This document shows, in pieces, positions 16,040-23,546 of a stretch of 40,924 nt of DNA. The stretch comes from Candidatus Eisenbergiella intestinipullorum. GTDB lineage: Bacteria; Bacillota; Clostridia; Lachnospirales; Lachnospiraceae. Made by a program: the position numbers and the translations under genes. The stretch lies in NCBI GenBank assembly GCA_019119815.1, contig DWWH01000052.1, positions 1-40,924 on the forward strand, read 5' to 3'. The notes under the pieces are model-generated. The model ran no database searches. It was not told where the DNA came from and saw only the letters and a list, made by a program, of their open reading frames with translations. Position 1 is the stretch's first letter, and every line of letters begins with the position of its first letter.

Positions 16040-17011
16040 ATGATCAATTATCTGGCCGGAGAAGCCGGCAGCAAGACTGTGGCGTTTCTCGGGATTTTGC
16101 TGGCGTTTGCCGCAACCTGCCTGACAATGTATAAGGGCATGGATTTTCTGCCGAAGGACCACGGCAGGGATTTTGCGGTGGACGGAAAAAAATCGGCAGG
16201 CAAGCCCAGGGGAGCGGGCTTCCTTTTCGTACTGGTCTTTATCGCCGCAGCGCTTCTGTTCGCAAAGCCCGGGCGGGAGACGGTCATTGATCTGATCCTG
16301 GTGGGGGCCGCCATGCTCACAGGCTTTCTGGATGACTGCGCCAAAACGCCCTGGGGGGAATATAAAAAGGGGCTTCTGGATCTGATCATCGCGGTGATGA
16401 CGGCAGTTACCTTTTTAAATTTCAATTCCAGCGAGGTGACCTTCCTGTTGACGGGAAAGACGGTGGTGCTTCCGCCTGTCTTGTTTGCCGCGCTGGCGGT
16501 GGTCCTGGTCTGGGTTTCCATCAATGTGACCAATTGCTCCGACGGTGTGGACGGGCTGTCGGGAACGCTGACGATCATCACCCTGATGACGGTTTTTCTG
16601 GTGGACATGCTCGTTTCCGGTAAGGAATCGGACGGTTTTCCCTATCTGATCCTGCTGTTTGCCGTCTGCATCCTGGGCTATCTGTGGTACAATGCCACGC
16701 CCAGCCGGCTGATGATGGGGGATGCAGGTTCCAGAGCCATGGGGCTGTTCATCAGCATTGCGGTTCTGAAAACGGGAAGCCCTTTCCTGTATATTCCGGT
16801 CGCTCTGGTTCTGATCCTGGACGGCGGCCTGGGACTGGTCAAGGTATCGCTCCTGCGCTTCCTGAAGATCCGGATCCTGACAAGGGTGCGCACTCCACTG
16901 CACGACCAGGCGAGGAAGGTGTGGGAATGGTCCAACACGCAGACCGTTTTCCGCTTTGCCATCATTCAGATCATGCTCTGCGCGGCGGTGATTTATATTG
17001 CAATGCCGTGA
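16040..17011 (+). CDS. MraY/WecA-family phosphosugar-lipid transferase, divergent
   Basis: This 323-residue polytopic membrane protein has the family's cytoplasmic motifs: Asp98-Asp99 (GFLDDCAKT), NVTNCSDGVDGLSG (162-175) and MGDAGSRAMG (226-235). These bind UDP-sugar, magnesium and undecaprenyl phosphate. It keeps a MraY-like segment near the N-terminus (GKKSAGKPRGAG), but where MraY has a His-His-His loop it reads TPLHDQ (285-290), with one histidine. It therefore may be an alternative MraY or a relative that primes another glycan. No dcw cluster neighbours are present. The frame extends to 15926, but the element-derived GGAGG supports ATG 16040. It lies 54 bases before lgt, whose promoter overlaps its end. 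Confidence 0.75.
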   Translation: MINYLAGEAGSKTVAFLGILLAFAATCLTMYKGMDFLPKDHGRDFAVDGKKSAGKPRGAGFLFVLVFIAAALLFAKPGRETVIDLILVGAAMLTGFLDDCAKTPWGEYKKGLLDLIIAVMTAVTFLNFNSSEVTFLLTGKTVVLPPVLFAALAVVLVWVSINVTNCSDGVDGLSGTLTIITLMTVFLVDMLVSGKESDGFPYLILLFAVCILGYLWYNATPSRLMMGDAGSRAMGLFISIAVLKTGSPFLYIPVALVLILDGGLGLVKVSLLRFLKIRILTRVRTPLHDQARKVWEWSNTQTVFRFAIIQIMLCAAVIYIAMP

Positions 17012-17027
17012 GCGGGCGTGGTATAAT
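16998..17027 (+). promoter_or_regulatory. promoter of lgt, overlapping the end of the MraY-like gene
   Basis: TTGCAA (16998-17003) and TATAAT (17022-17027) are 18 bases apart, with an extended TG-G-TATAAT. The upstream gene's stop codon (17009-17011) lies in the spacer. Confidence 0.75.
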
Positions 17028-17065
17028 GTGCGGGCGGCGGGAGAGTTATTAGGAGAGACGAGCGT

Positions 17066-17920
17066 ATGAAAAATGAACTGTTAACCATCGGCCCCGTTAC
17101 CATACACGGCTATGGGCTGATGATCGGAATCGGCGTGATCGCCGCTTATCTGACGGCGGAATATCGGGCTAGAAGGCTGAAGCTGGATGCGGATCAGGTG
17201 TTTTCCCTGGTGATATGGTGTCTGATCTTCGGAGGTCTCGGCTCCAAGCTTCTGTTCTGTCTGACCATGCTGGATGAGATCCTGGCGGATCCGGCCTATC
17301 TGCTGCATTCCCTCGCGAACGGCTGGGTGGTGTACGGAGGCCTGATCGGCGGCGTGCTGGGAGGCTATCTGTTCTGCAGATATAAGAAGCTGAATTTTCT
17401 TTCTTATTTTGATCTGGCGCTTCCTTCCGTGGCGCTGGCTCAGGGCTTCGGGCGCATCGGCTGCTTTCTGGCCGGCTGCTGCTACGGCAGGCCCACGGAC
17501 AGCCCCTTCGGGATCACTTTTACCCATTCGGCCTATGCGCCGAACGGCGTTTCTCTGATCCCCACACAGCTGATCTCCAGCGGGCTGGATTTCCTCCATT
17601 TCTTTGTTCTCCTGTATATTGCCAGGCACAAGAAGGCGGAGGGCCAGGTGGGGGGCTTTTATCTGATCTTTTACAGCATCGGGAGATTCGTTCTGGAATA
17701 TTTCCGCGGCGATGCGGAGCGCGGAAGCGTGGGGGAACTCTCCACGTCCCAGTTTATCGCGATCTTCACGCTGATCGCCGGGATCGTGATCGTGGCCGGT
17801 TCCCGGTATATGGCTTCCAGACGGGTGAAGGCCTTCCTGGTCGGACCGGACGGAACCGCCTGGTCCTCTGAGGAAGAGCATCCGACGGATGCGAAGCAGG
17901 AAAAGGAGGAGAGCCTGTGA
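17066..17920 (+). CDS. lgt: prolipoprotein diacylglyceryl transferase
   Basis: This 284-residue, seven-helix type membrane protein has the Lgt motifs ITIHGYG-like VTIHGYG (11-17), VVYGGLIGG (88-96), the signature GRIGCFLAGCCYGRPT (129-144), which is the clostridial variant of the canonical GRxGNFxN motif, and LEYFRGD near the C-terminus. It moves diacylglycerol from phosphatidylglycerol to the lipobox cysteine of prolipoproteins at the outer face of the membrane. The cytosolic C-terminal tail (about 255-284) is charged and rich in Glu. AGGAG (17051-17055) lies 10 bases before the ATG, and a strong promoter lies upstream. The stop overlaps the dipeptidase start (GTGA). Confidence 0.95.
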   Translation: MKNELLTIGPVTIHGYGLMIGIGVIAAYLTAEYRARRLKLDADQVFSLVIWCLIFGGLGSKLLFCLTMLDEILADPAYLLHSLANGWVVYGGLIGGVLGGYLFCRYKKLNFLSYFDLALPSVALAQGFGRIGCFLAGCCYGRPTDSPFGITFTHSAYAPNGVSLIPTQLISSGLDFLHFFVLLYIARHKKAEGQVGGFYLIFYSIGRFVLEYFRGDAERGSVGELSTSQFIAIFTLIAGIVIVAGSRYMASRRVKAFLVGPDGTAWSSEEEHPTDAKQEKEESL

Positions 17921-18957
17921 ATATGTCTGTGGCAGATATGCACTGTGATACCATTTCCGCACTTCTTCAGAGAAAGCGCGACAGAGCCCGGAGCGGAAAA
18001 CCGCAGGACGGCTGTGAAGAAGGGCAGGAGAGCGGCCTGCGTCGCAGCGGACTGCATGTGGATCTGGAAAAGCTGAGAAAGGGCGGTTATCTGCTCCAGA
18101 ATTTCGCCCTTTTTGTCCCCCTTTCCGAATGCGGCGACCCCTTTCAGGAGTTTACGGCCCTTGCGGATCTGTATTATGAAGAGCTGGAAAAAAACAGGGA
18201 TCTGATCGGCCCCGTTTTTTCCTGGGAGGATCTTGAGAAGAACAGGCAGGAAGGAAAGCTTTCCGCCCTGCTGACGGTGGAAGAGGGAGCTGTCTGCCAG
18301 GGCAGCATACAGAAGCTGCACCGCATCTTCCGCCTCGGTGTACGGATGCTGACGCTCACCTGGAATTTTCCCAATGAGCTGGGCTGGCCGAACGTGAAGA
18401 TGCCAAAAGAAGGCTCGAAGGATGCTCCGGATTTTACCGTGCCTGATCTGGAACACGGCCTGACGGAAACCGGCTTTCAGTTTCTGGAGGAGATGGAGCA
18501 TATGGGGATGATCGTGGATGTTTCCCATCTTTCGGATGCGGGCTTTTGGGATGTGGCCCGCAAGGCAAAGAAGCCTTTTGTGGCGAGCCATTCCAATGCA
18601 AGAGCCGTCTGCAGCCATGTGCGCAACCTGGATGACGCCATGATCCGCGCCCTGGCGGAAAAGGGCGGGGTCATGGGACTGAATTTCTGTCCTTCTTTTC
18701 TGGAAGAGGGCAGGGAGACGGGCGGAAGTCTTGCCGCCATCGCCGCGCACGCCAGGCATATCGTGGATACGGGCGGAGAGGACTGTCTGGGGCTCGGCAG
18801 CGATTTTGACGGAATCCCGACCAATGAAGCGCTTCCGGATGCCTCCTGTCTGCCGCTTCTCGCAGATGCGCTGGAAAAGAGCGGCTTTTCGCAGCGGCAG
18901 ATCGACAAGATATGCGAAAAGAATGTGCTTCGCGTATACCGGGAGGTTCTGAAGTAG
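17917..18957 (+). CDS. M19 family membrane-type dipeptidase
   Basis: This 346-residue metallopeptidase of the renal-dipeptidase family has the zinc ligands in order: His9/Asp11 (DMHCD), a bridging Glu at 122-123 (LTVEEGA), His204 (DVSHLSD) and His225 (ASHSNARAV), with the active-site Asp296 in GSDFDGI. No signal peptide is seen, so it should hydrolyse dipeptides, including those with a D-residue, in the cytoplasm. The start is GTG 17917, overlapping the lgt stop as GTGA: GGAGG (17905-17909) is 7 bases from GTG but 13 from the alternative ATG 17923. It lies in the operon lgt-dipeptidase-SH3 protein-MATE. Confidence 0.9.
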   Translation: MNMSVADMHCDTISALLQRKRDRARSGKPQDGCEEGQESGLRRSGLHVDLEKLRKGGYLLQNFALFVPLSECGDPFQEFTALADLYYEELEKNRDLIGPVFSWEDLEKNRQEGKLSALLTVEEGAVCQGSIQKLHRIFRLGVRMLTLTWNFPNELGWPNVKMPKEGSKDAPDFTVPDLEHGLTETGFQFLEEMEHMGMIVDVSHLSDAGFWDVARKAKKPFVASHSNARAVCSHVRNLDDAMIRALAEKGGVMGLNFCPSFLEEGRETGGSLAAIAAHARHIVDTGGEDCLGLGSDFDGIPTNEALPDASCLPLLADALEKSGFSQRQIDKICEKNVLRVYREVLK

Positions 18958-19024
18958 AAAGACGGGTTCCCTGACGGGTGGAGATAGAGAAACAGCAAAC
19001 CACGCGAAATGTTCAGGAGGACAG

Positions 19025-20125
19025 ATGGAGAAAGAACGAAAAAACGGGTCCGGACATCAGAAGAACAGAAAGCAGAAGGGAGGCAGAAGCTTCTCTGCCG
19101 TTTACCGGCGCATCCTGCGCCTTTTCAGACGGCACAGGAAAACGGCTCTTGCCGCTTCCGCCTGTGCGCTTGCCGTCTGCTGCATGCTCCTGGTGGTCTG
19201 GGCGCTGATGAAGGGGCTGTCGGATCAGAATATCGAAGCGGAAATGGAAACGGTCCGGGATGTGGCGGGAGAGCCCATGGACACAGAGGAGCCGCTTCTG
19301 GAAAACGCCTGGCCTGAGGTGAATGATCTGATCAGCCGGTATTTTGCGGCCATGCAGGAGGATGATGAAGAAACGCTGACGGCGCTGCGCGACTATACCG
19401 GGACTGCGGAGCTTCTGCGCATCCGGGAAAACAGTTCCCATATCGAAGCCTATACGGATATTTCCTGTTTTACCAAATCCGGCCTGGAGGAAGGCTCCTA
19501 TGTGGTCTTCGCCCGCTACGAGGTAAAATTTGAGGGGATCGATACCACCCTTCCCGGCATCGCGCCTCTCTACGTGTGCGAAAACGGAGACGGGACCTGT
19601 TATCTGCACGATCTGAGCCAGGATGAGGCGGCTGCCGCCTATGCTGCCGAGGTGGCGGCCCAGGAGGATGTGACCCGGCTGTATGCTCAGGTCAATGAGG
19701 AATATGAAGCCCGCCTGGCTCAGGACGAGACGCTTGCCGCCTATGTGGAAAGCTACCAGAGCGACATGATGGTGGCGGTAGGAGAGGCCCTGGAGGAACA
19801 GACGGCGCAGGAGACGGAGGAACAGGAGGACGAAGCGGCAGAAACCAAGACGCAGGAAACGGCAGAAACGCCAAAAGAGGCTGATGCGGCAGGAAGCGGC
19901 GCATCAGATCAGGATGCAGGCAGCTCTTCTTCGGTTCCGAACAGCGGTCCCTTCACGGTGAGCGAAACGGTGAACATCCGAAAGGGCGTCAGCGAAACCT
20001 CGGACAAGATCGCGGTATGCTATCCGGGAGAGACGCTGGAGATCCTCATGAAACAGGCGGACGGCTGGACCCGGGTGGAATATCAGGGGCAGGTGGGCTA
20101 TGTGAAGTCCGACGTGCTGAAATAG
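19025..20125 (+). CDS. membrane-anchored protein with C-terminal SH3b domain
   Basis: This 366-residue protein starts with a basic cytoplasmic segment (1-37), one transmembrane helix (about 40-62), and an extracellular part. Residues about 90-215 form a folded domain without a family I recognise. Residues 255-305 are a low-complexity Glu/Thr/Ala/Ser linker. Residues 312-366 form a bacterial SH3 domain (VSETVNIRKGVSETSDKIAVCYPGE, GWTRVEYQGQVGYVKSDVL), a fold that commonly binds cell-wall peptides. The likely place is the outer face of the membrane, touching peptidoglycan. AGGAGG lies 5 bases before the ATG, and the gene ends 14 bases before the MATE gene. Confidence 0.82.
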   Translation: MEKERKNGSGHQKNRKQKGGRSFSAVYRRILRLFRRHRKTALAASACALAVCCMLLVVWALMKGLSDQNIEAEMETVRDVAGEPMDTEEPLLENAWPEVNDLISRYFAAMQEDDEETLTALRDYTGTAELLRIRENSSHIEAYTDISCFTKSGLEEGSYVVFARYEVKFEGIDTTLPGIAPLYVCENGDGTCYLHDLSQDEAAAAYAAEVAAQEDVTRLYAQVNEEYEARLAQDETLAAYVESYQSDMMVAVGEALEEQTAQETEEQEDEAAETKTQETAETPKEADAAGSGASDQDAGSSSSVPNSGPFTVSETVNIRKGVSETSDKIAVCYPGETLEILMKQADGWTRVEYQGQVGYVKSDVLK

Positions 20126-20139
20126 GGAGAAAAAAGAAG

Positions 20140-21498
20140 ATGGAAAAACAGGCTACAAAGGATATGACACAGGGTTCTCCCCTGAAGCTGATTTTAAGTT
20201 TTGCCTTTCCCATGTTTCTGGGCATGCTGTTTCAGCAGTTTTACAGCATGGTAGATACCATGATCGTGGGAAAGCTGCTGGGAGTGAACCCGCTGGCCGG
20301 CGTTGGCTCCACCAGCTCGCTGAATTTCATGGTCATCGGCTTCTGTACCGGGGTGTGCAACGGTTTTGCCATACCGGTAGCACAGATGTTCGGGGCGAAA
20401 AAGGCTTCGGACCTGAGAAGGTTCATGGCGAACTGTGCCTGGCTCTGTCTCCTTTTTTCCGTGGTCCTGACCGCAGCAGTGGTCCTTCTGTGCGCGCCGA
20501 TCCTGCGACTCATGCAGACGCCGGAGGAGATCTATGTCTATGCCTATGATTATATCATCATCATATTCTGGGGGATCCCTTTCACCTTTCTCTACAACAT
20601 CCTGGCGGGGATCATCCGCTCCCTGGGGGATTCCAGATCTCCGGTGGTCTTTCTTGCGCTGTCCTCCGTGCTGAACATCGTGCTGGACCTTGCCTTCATC
20701 ATCAATTTCCACATGGGCGTGGCCGGAGCGGCCTATGCCACGGTGCTTTCCCAGGCGGTTTCCGGCATTGTCTGCCTGATCTATATGATCCGGCGTTTCC
20801 CGATCCTGCGGCTTAGCAGGGACGAATGGAAATTCCGCCGGAACTACGCGGGAAAGCTGTGCATGACGGGAATCCCCATGGGGCTGCAGTATTCCATCAC
20901 CGCCATCGGTACGCTGGTCATCCAGGCTGCCGTGAACAGTCTGGGAGCCTCTGTGGTAGCAGGCGTTACCGCGGCCCAGAAGCTGTATGCCTTCGTATCC
21001 TGCCCGATCGAATCGCTGGGAGGAACCATGGCTCCCTACAGCGGGCAGAACATGGGCGCCGGCAAAATAGACCGCCTGGGAAAGGGAATCCGGGCGGCCT
21101 CGATCTGCGGGTTTCTCTATTCCGCGGCGGCTCTTGTATTCGTGATCGCCTTCGGAAGACAGCTTTCCCTCCTCTTTCTGGATACGGCGGACACGGAAGT
21201 GATCGGTTATGCCTATCAGTTCCAGGTGGCGGCTGCGGCAGGCTTCTGCCTGCTCACGCTGGTGAACGTGGTACGCTTCACCATCCAGGGCATGGGCTAT
21301 TCCGGCTTCGCCATGACGGCGGGCGTTCTGGAGATGGCGGCAAGGACGCTGGCAGGCCTGGTCCTGACGCCACTGTTCGGTTTTCTGGGAATCTGTCTGG
21401 CTCATCCGCTGGCCTGGCTGTCGGCGGACGCCTTTCTCATCCCCGCCTTTTTCTACTGCCGGAAAAAGAACAGCGCTCCGGTCAGGAGCGCGGGTTAG
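20140..21498 (+). CDS. MATE family multidrug/sodium antiporter
   Basis: This 452-residue protein with about 12 hydrophobic segments starts SPLKLILSFAFPMFLGMLFQQFYSMVDTMIVGKLLG, the typical first helix region of clostridial MATE exporters, and repeats the pattern in its second half (MTGIPMGLQYSITAIGTLVIQAAVNSLG). It probably exports cationic compounds using a sodium or proton gradient; the substrate is unknown. GGGAGA lies upstream of ATG 20140; the frame continues back to 20017 inside the SH3 gene and is not used. Its last 17 bases overlap the end of the convergent regulator gene. Confidence 0.92.
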   Translation: MEKQATKDMTQGSPLKLILSFAFPMFLGMLFQQFYSMVDTMIVGKLLGVNPLAGVGSTSSLNFMVIGFCTGVCNGFAIPVAQMFGAKKASDLRRFMANCAWLCLLFSVVLTAAVVLLCAPILRLMQTPEEIYVYAYDYIIIIFWGIPFTFLYNILAGIIRSLGDSRSPVVFLALSSVLNIVLDLAFIINFHMGVAGAAYATVLSQAVSGIVCLIYMIRRFPILRLSRDEWKFRRNYAGKLCMTGIPMGLQYSITAIGTLVIQAAVNSLGASVVAGVTAAQKLYAFVSCPIESLGGTMAPYSGQNMGAGKIDRLGKGIRAASICGFLYSAAALVFVIAFGRQLSLLFLDTADTEVIGYAYQFQVAAAAGFCLLTLVNVVRFTIQGMGYSGFAMTAGVLEMAARTLAGLVLTPLFGFLGICLAHPLAWLSADAFLIPAFFYCRKKNSAPVRSAG

Positions 21499-21859
21499 CG
21501 TGTTCCCCGTTTCTTTCCGGACCCTTCTGTGTCCGCAGGAAACGAAGATAATCCAGAAAAAGCTTTACCTGACGTATTTCTTCCTCTGAGAGATCGTCCA
21601 TTTCCGGCAGGGCCGGGCGCTTTCCGGCGCCCGGCTCTTCTGCACAGCCGTTTTCCCTCCGAGCCAGCCGTTCCAGTTCGTCCGTGGTGATGCCGAGCGC
21701 TGTGCAGATCGAGCAGACGGAAGCATATCCGGATTTTTCCACGCCTCTTTCAAAAATGGATTTCAGCGTGGTATAGGGGATCCCGGTCATCCGCGCGAGG
21801 TCGGCAGTGCACAGCTCCTTGCGAAGCATGATGGATCTCAGTATTTCATTTCTTTTCAT
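21482..21859 (-). CDS. small XRE-like helix-turn-helix regulator
   Basis: This 125-residue protein has an N-terminal HTH of the Cro/C1 type (residues about 8-64: LCTADLARMTGIPYTTLKSI for the helices, then VCSICTALGITTDELERL). The C-terminal part has SEEEIRQVKLFLDYLRFLRTQ, resembling the tail of XRE regulators in Clostridia. It reads away from the glycan locus, and its 3' end overlaps the MATE gene by 17 bases, so the two transcripts are antisense there. Its leader contains a diverged copy of the CGCTTCGG element. It may control the divergent operon; this is inference. Confidence 0.8.
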   Translation of the reverse strand: MKRNEILRSIMLRKELCTADLARMTGIPYTTLKSIFERGVEKSGYASVCSICTALGITTDELERLARRENGCAEEPGAGKRPALPEMDDLSEEEIRQVKLFLDYLRFLRTQKGPERNGEHANPRS

Positions 21860-21877
21860 CTCAATGCAGTCCCCATC

Positions 21878-21909
21878 CCGAAGCGGCGGACGGATCTGCC
21901 GCGCTTCGG
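21878..21909 (-). repeat. inverted CGCTTCGG pair in the leader of the XRE gene
   Basis: CCGAAGCG (21878-21885) and CGCTTCGG (21902-21909) form a perfect 8-bp dyad. Read on the minus strand, the second arm continues as GATGGGGA, a diverged form of the AATGGAGG block seen before four other genes. Here the distance to the ATG is not conserved. Confidence 0.55.
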
Positions 21910-22051
21910 CGTTTTCTTTCGTTTTTTCAAATATATCCTATTTTTTCATATCTGTAAATGTCATTTCCTGGCAGCCGGACGCCGTATGAAATTTTTTGGA
22001 AAGACTGGAAACAATAAACGCTGCTGGAAGAAATTTGCCCGTGCGGAATGC

Positions 22052-22080
22052 TTGACAGATACGTTGAGATGCAATATCAT
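22052..22080 (+). promoter_or_regulatory. promoter at the head of the surface-glycan operon
   Basis: A perfect TTGACA (22052-22057) and TATCAT (22075-22080) are 17 bases apart. Around it lie imperfect repeats that could be operators: TGACAgatACGT overlapping the -35 and ACGTGTCA just after the -10 (inverted), and GATAC-n-ATGCAAT with GATACATCGCAAT (direct). Confidence 0.7.
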
Positions 22081-22117
22081 ACGTGTCAGTTACGATACAT
22101 CGCAATCGGCACGGGAA

Positions 22118-22133
22118 CGCTTCGGAATGGAGG
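22118..22133 (+). repeat. CGCTTCGGAATGGAGG leader element before the small HTH gene
   Basis: This copy is identical over 16 bases to the one at 16019-16034. GGAGG ends 5 bases before ATG 22139. Confidence 0.75.
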
Positions 22134-22138
22134 CAGCA

Positions 22139-22360
22139 ATGGTCAAGATCGATTGCAGCAATCTGATCCATGAAATGGCGGGCAGGGGAGTCACTGCCCG
22201 GGATCTCGCCTTTCTGCTGGGAGAGGAGGAAGAAACGATCCTCTCCAGGATGCGGGGCACGTCGGAATGGGTTTACAGCGAAGCCGTTATCATCAGGAAT
22301 GCGCTGTTCCCGGAATGTGAGCTCGGGTATCTTTTTCAGGAAAAAAGACAGGATGCGTGA
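22139..22360 (+). CDS. small HTH-like protein, first gene of the glycan operon
   Basis: This 73-residue protein has a single predicted HTH-like unit (LIHEMAGRGVTARDLAFLLGEEEETILSRM in overlapping pieces, then an acidic, aromatic tail ALFPECELGYLF), resembling short phage-type Cro/C1 proteins. The start ATG 22139 is fixed by GGAGG 5 bases upstream; an upstream in-frame ATG at 21986 lies before the promoter and cannot be used from it. It faces away from the XRE gene at 21859 across a 279-base regulatory region. It overlaps or abuts the GT4 gene, so it may act as an autoregulator of the glycan operon. The function is inferred. Confidence 0.65.
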   Translation: MVKIDCSNLIHEMAGRGVTARDLAFLLGEEEETILSRMRGTSEWVYSEAVIIRNALFPECELGYLFQEKRQDA

Positions 22361-23546
22361 ATACGAAAGAATGAAGAAAGCATTGATCATCACCACGATC
22401 AGCGGCTTCGTGCCGCAGTTTGAAAAAAATCATGTTTCTCTTTTGCAGGAAAAGGGCTATGAAGTTCATTATGCATCAAACTTTGACCGGCCGGTCTATG
22501 ACCATGAGAAGGACTTCTTTCGGAAGAACGGTATCATTACCCACCCGCTCTCTATTGAAAAATCGCCGGTGAACCTTCTGCAGAACGCCAGAGCATTCGG
22601 CCAGCTGAAGCGTCTTCTGAAACGGGAGCATTTTGATCTGATCCACTGCCACAATCCCATGGGCGGAGCGCTGGGAAGGACGGCGGCTGGCCTGTATTCG
22701 CCGGGATCGGTGATCCTCTATACGGCGCACGGGTTTCATTTTTACAAAAAGGCTCCCTGGAAAAACTGGCTGCTGTATTATCCGGCGGAGCGGGCGCTCG
22801 CCCGACTGACGGACATCCTGATCACCGTGAATGAAGAGGATCATGAAAGAGGAAAACGTTTCTGCCTGCGGCGGGGCGGAAGCGTCTGGAAGATCCCGGG
22901 CGTCGGCGTGGATGTGGAACGGTTCATTCCGCAGGAGGAAGAAAGAAGCAGGCGGAAAGCGGAATATGGATTTCCGGAGGACTCCTTCCTTCTCCTGTCG
23001 GCCGGCGAACTGAACCGGAATAAGAATCACCGGGCCGTGATCCGGGCGGTCGCGCAGATGAAGGACCAGAACATTTATTATGGGATCTGCGGCAGAGGAA
23101 GCGGCAGGAAAAGCCTGGAAGCGTGGATCCGGAGGGAAGGCCTGCAGGAACGGGTGCGGCTTCTGGGTTACAGAAAGGACATGGAGCGGATCCTTCCCGC
23201 AGCGGACTGCTTCCTGTTTCCCTCCAGACGGGAGGGCTTCGGCATGGCCGCAGTGGAAGCGATGGCCTCAGGCCTTGCCCTCATCACATCGGACTGCCGC
23301 GGCACGAGAGAATATATGAAGGACGGCATTACCGGATTCATCTGTGAAAGGAACCGTCCGGAAAGCTATGCCGAAGCGGTGCAGCGGCTGCGGGACGATC
23401 CGGCGGGACACAGAAGCATGGAAAAGGAAAGCCGCAGACAGGCGCTCTGCTTCAGCAGGCAGGCGACGGAGAGCATCATGAGGCAGATCTACGAGAAGGC
23501 TTCGGAATGGAGGCAACAATGTCCGACAGAAAAGTTACCGTTGTGA
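22353..23546 (+). CDS. GT4 family glycosyltransferase
   Basis: This protein is 397 residues. The N-terminal Rossmann half has MKKALIITTISGFVPQFEKN and CHNPMGGALGR, the C-terminal half has LSAGELNRNKNHRAVI and the family's E-x7-E motif EGFGMAAVEAM (294-304), in the style of EpsD/CapM-type retaining transferases. It should add a sugar to an undecaprenyl-linked glycan at the inner membrane face. ATG 22353 overlaps the HTH stop; ATG 22371 (MKKALII) is an equally reasonable start, and neither has a strong ribosome site. The last 28 bases overlap the next gene and encode the repeat element in frame (SEWRQQ), so the C-terminal tail may be a product of element insertion. Confidence 0.88.
   Translation: MREYERMKKALIITTISGFVPQFEKNHVSLLQEKGYEVHYASNFDRPVYDHEKDFFRKNGIITHPLSIEKSPVNLLQNARAFGQLKRLLKREHFDLIHCHNPMGGALGRTAAGLYSPGSVILYTAHGFHFYKKAPWKNWLLYYPAERALARLTDILITVNEEDHERGKRFCLRRGGSVWKIPGVGVDVERFIPQEEERSRRKAEYGFPEDSFLLLSAGELNRNKNHRAVIRAVAQMKDQNIYYGICGRGSGRKSLEAWIRREGLQERVRLLGYRKDMERILPAADCFLFPSRREGFGMAAVEAMASGLALITSDCRGTREYMKDGITGFICERNRPESYAEAVQRLRDDPAGHRSMEKESRRQALCFSRQATESIMRQIYEKASEWRQQCPTEKLPL
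23498..23513 (+). repeat. GGCTTCGGAATGGAGG leader element inside the end of the GT4 gene
   Basis: This matches the 16-base element except for the first base. It lies within the GT4 reading frame and supplies GGAGG 5 bases before ATG 23519 of the GT2 gene. Confidence 0.7.

Noticed and set aside
22139..22360. Prophage remnant suggested by the small Cro/C1-like protein
   Set aside because: No integrase, structural phage gene or attachment-site repeats are near; it fits better as a regulator of the adjacent operon.
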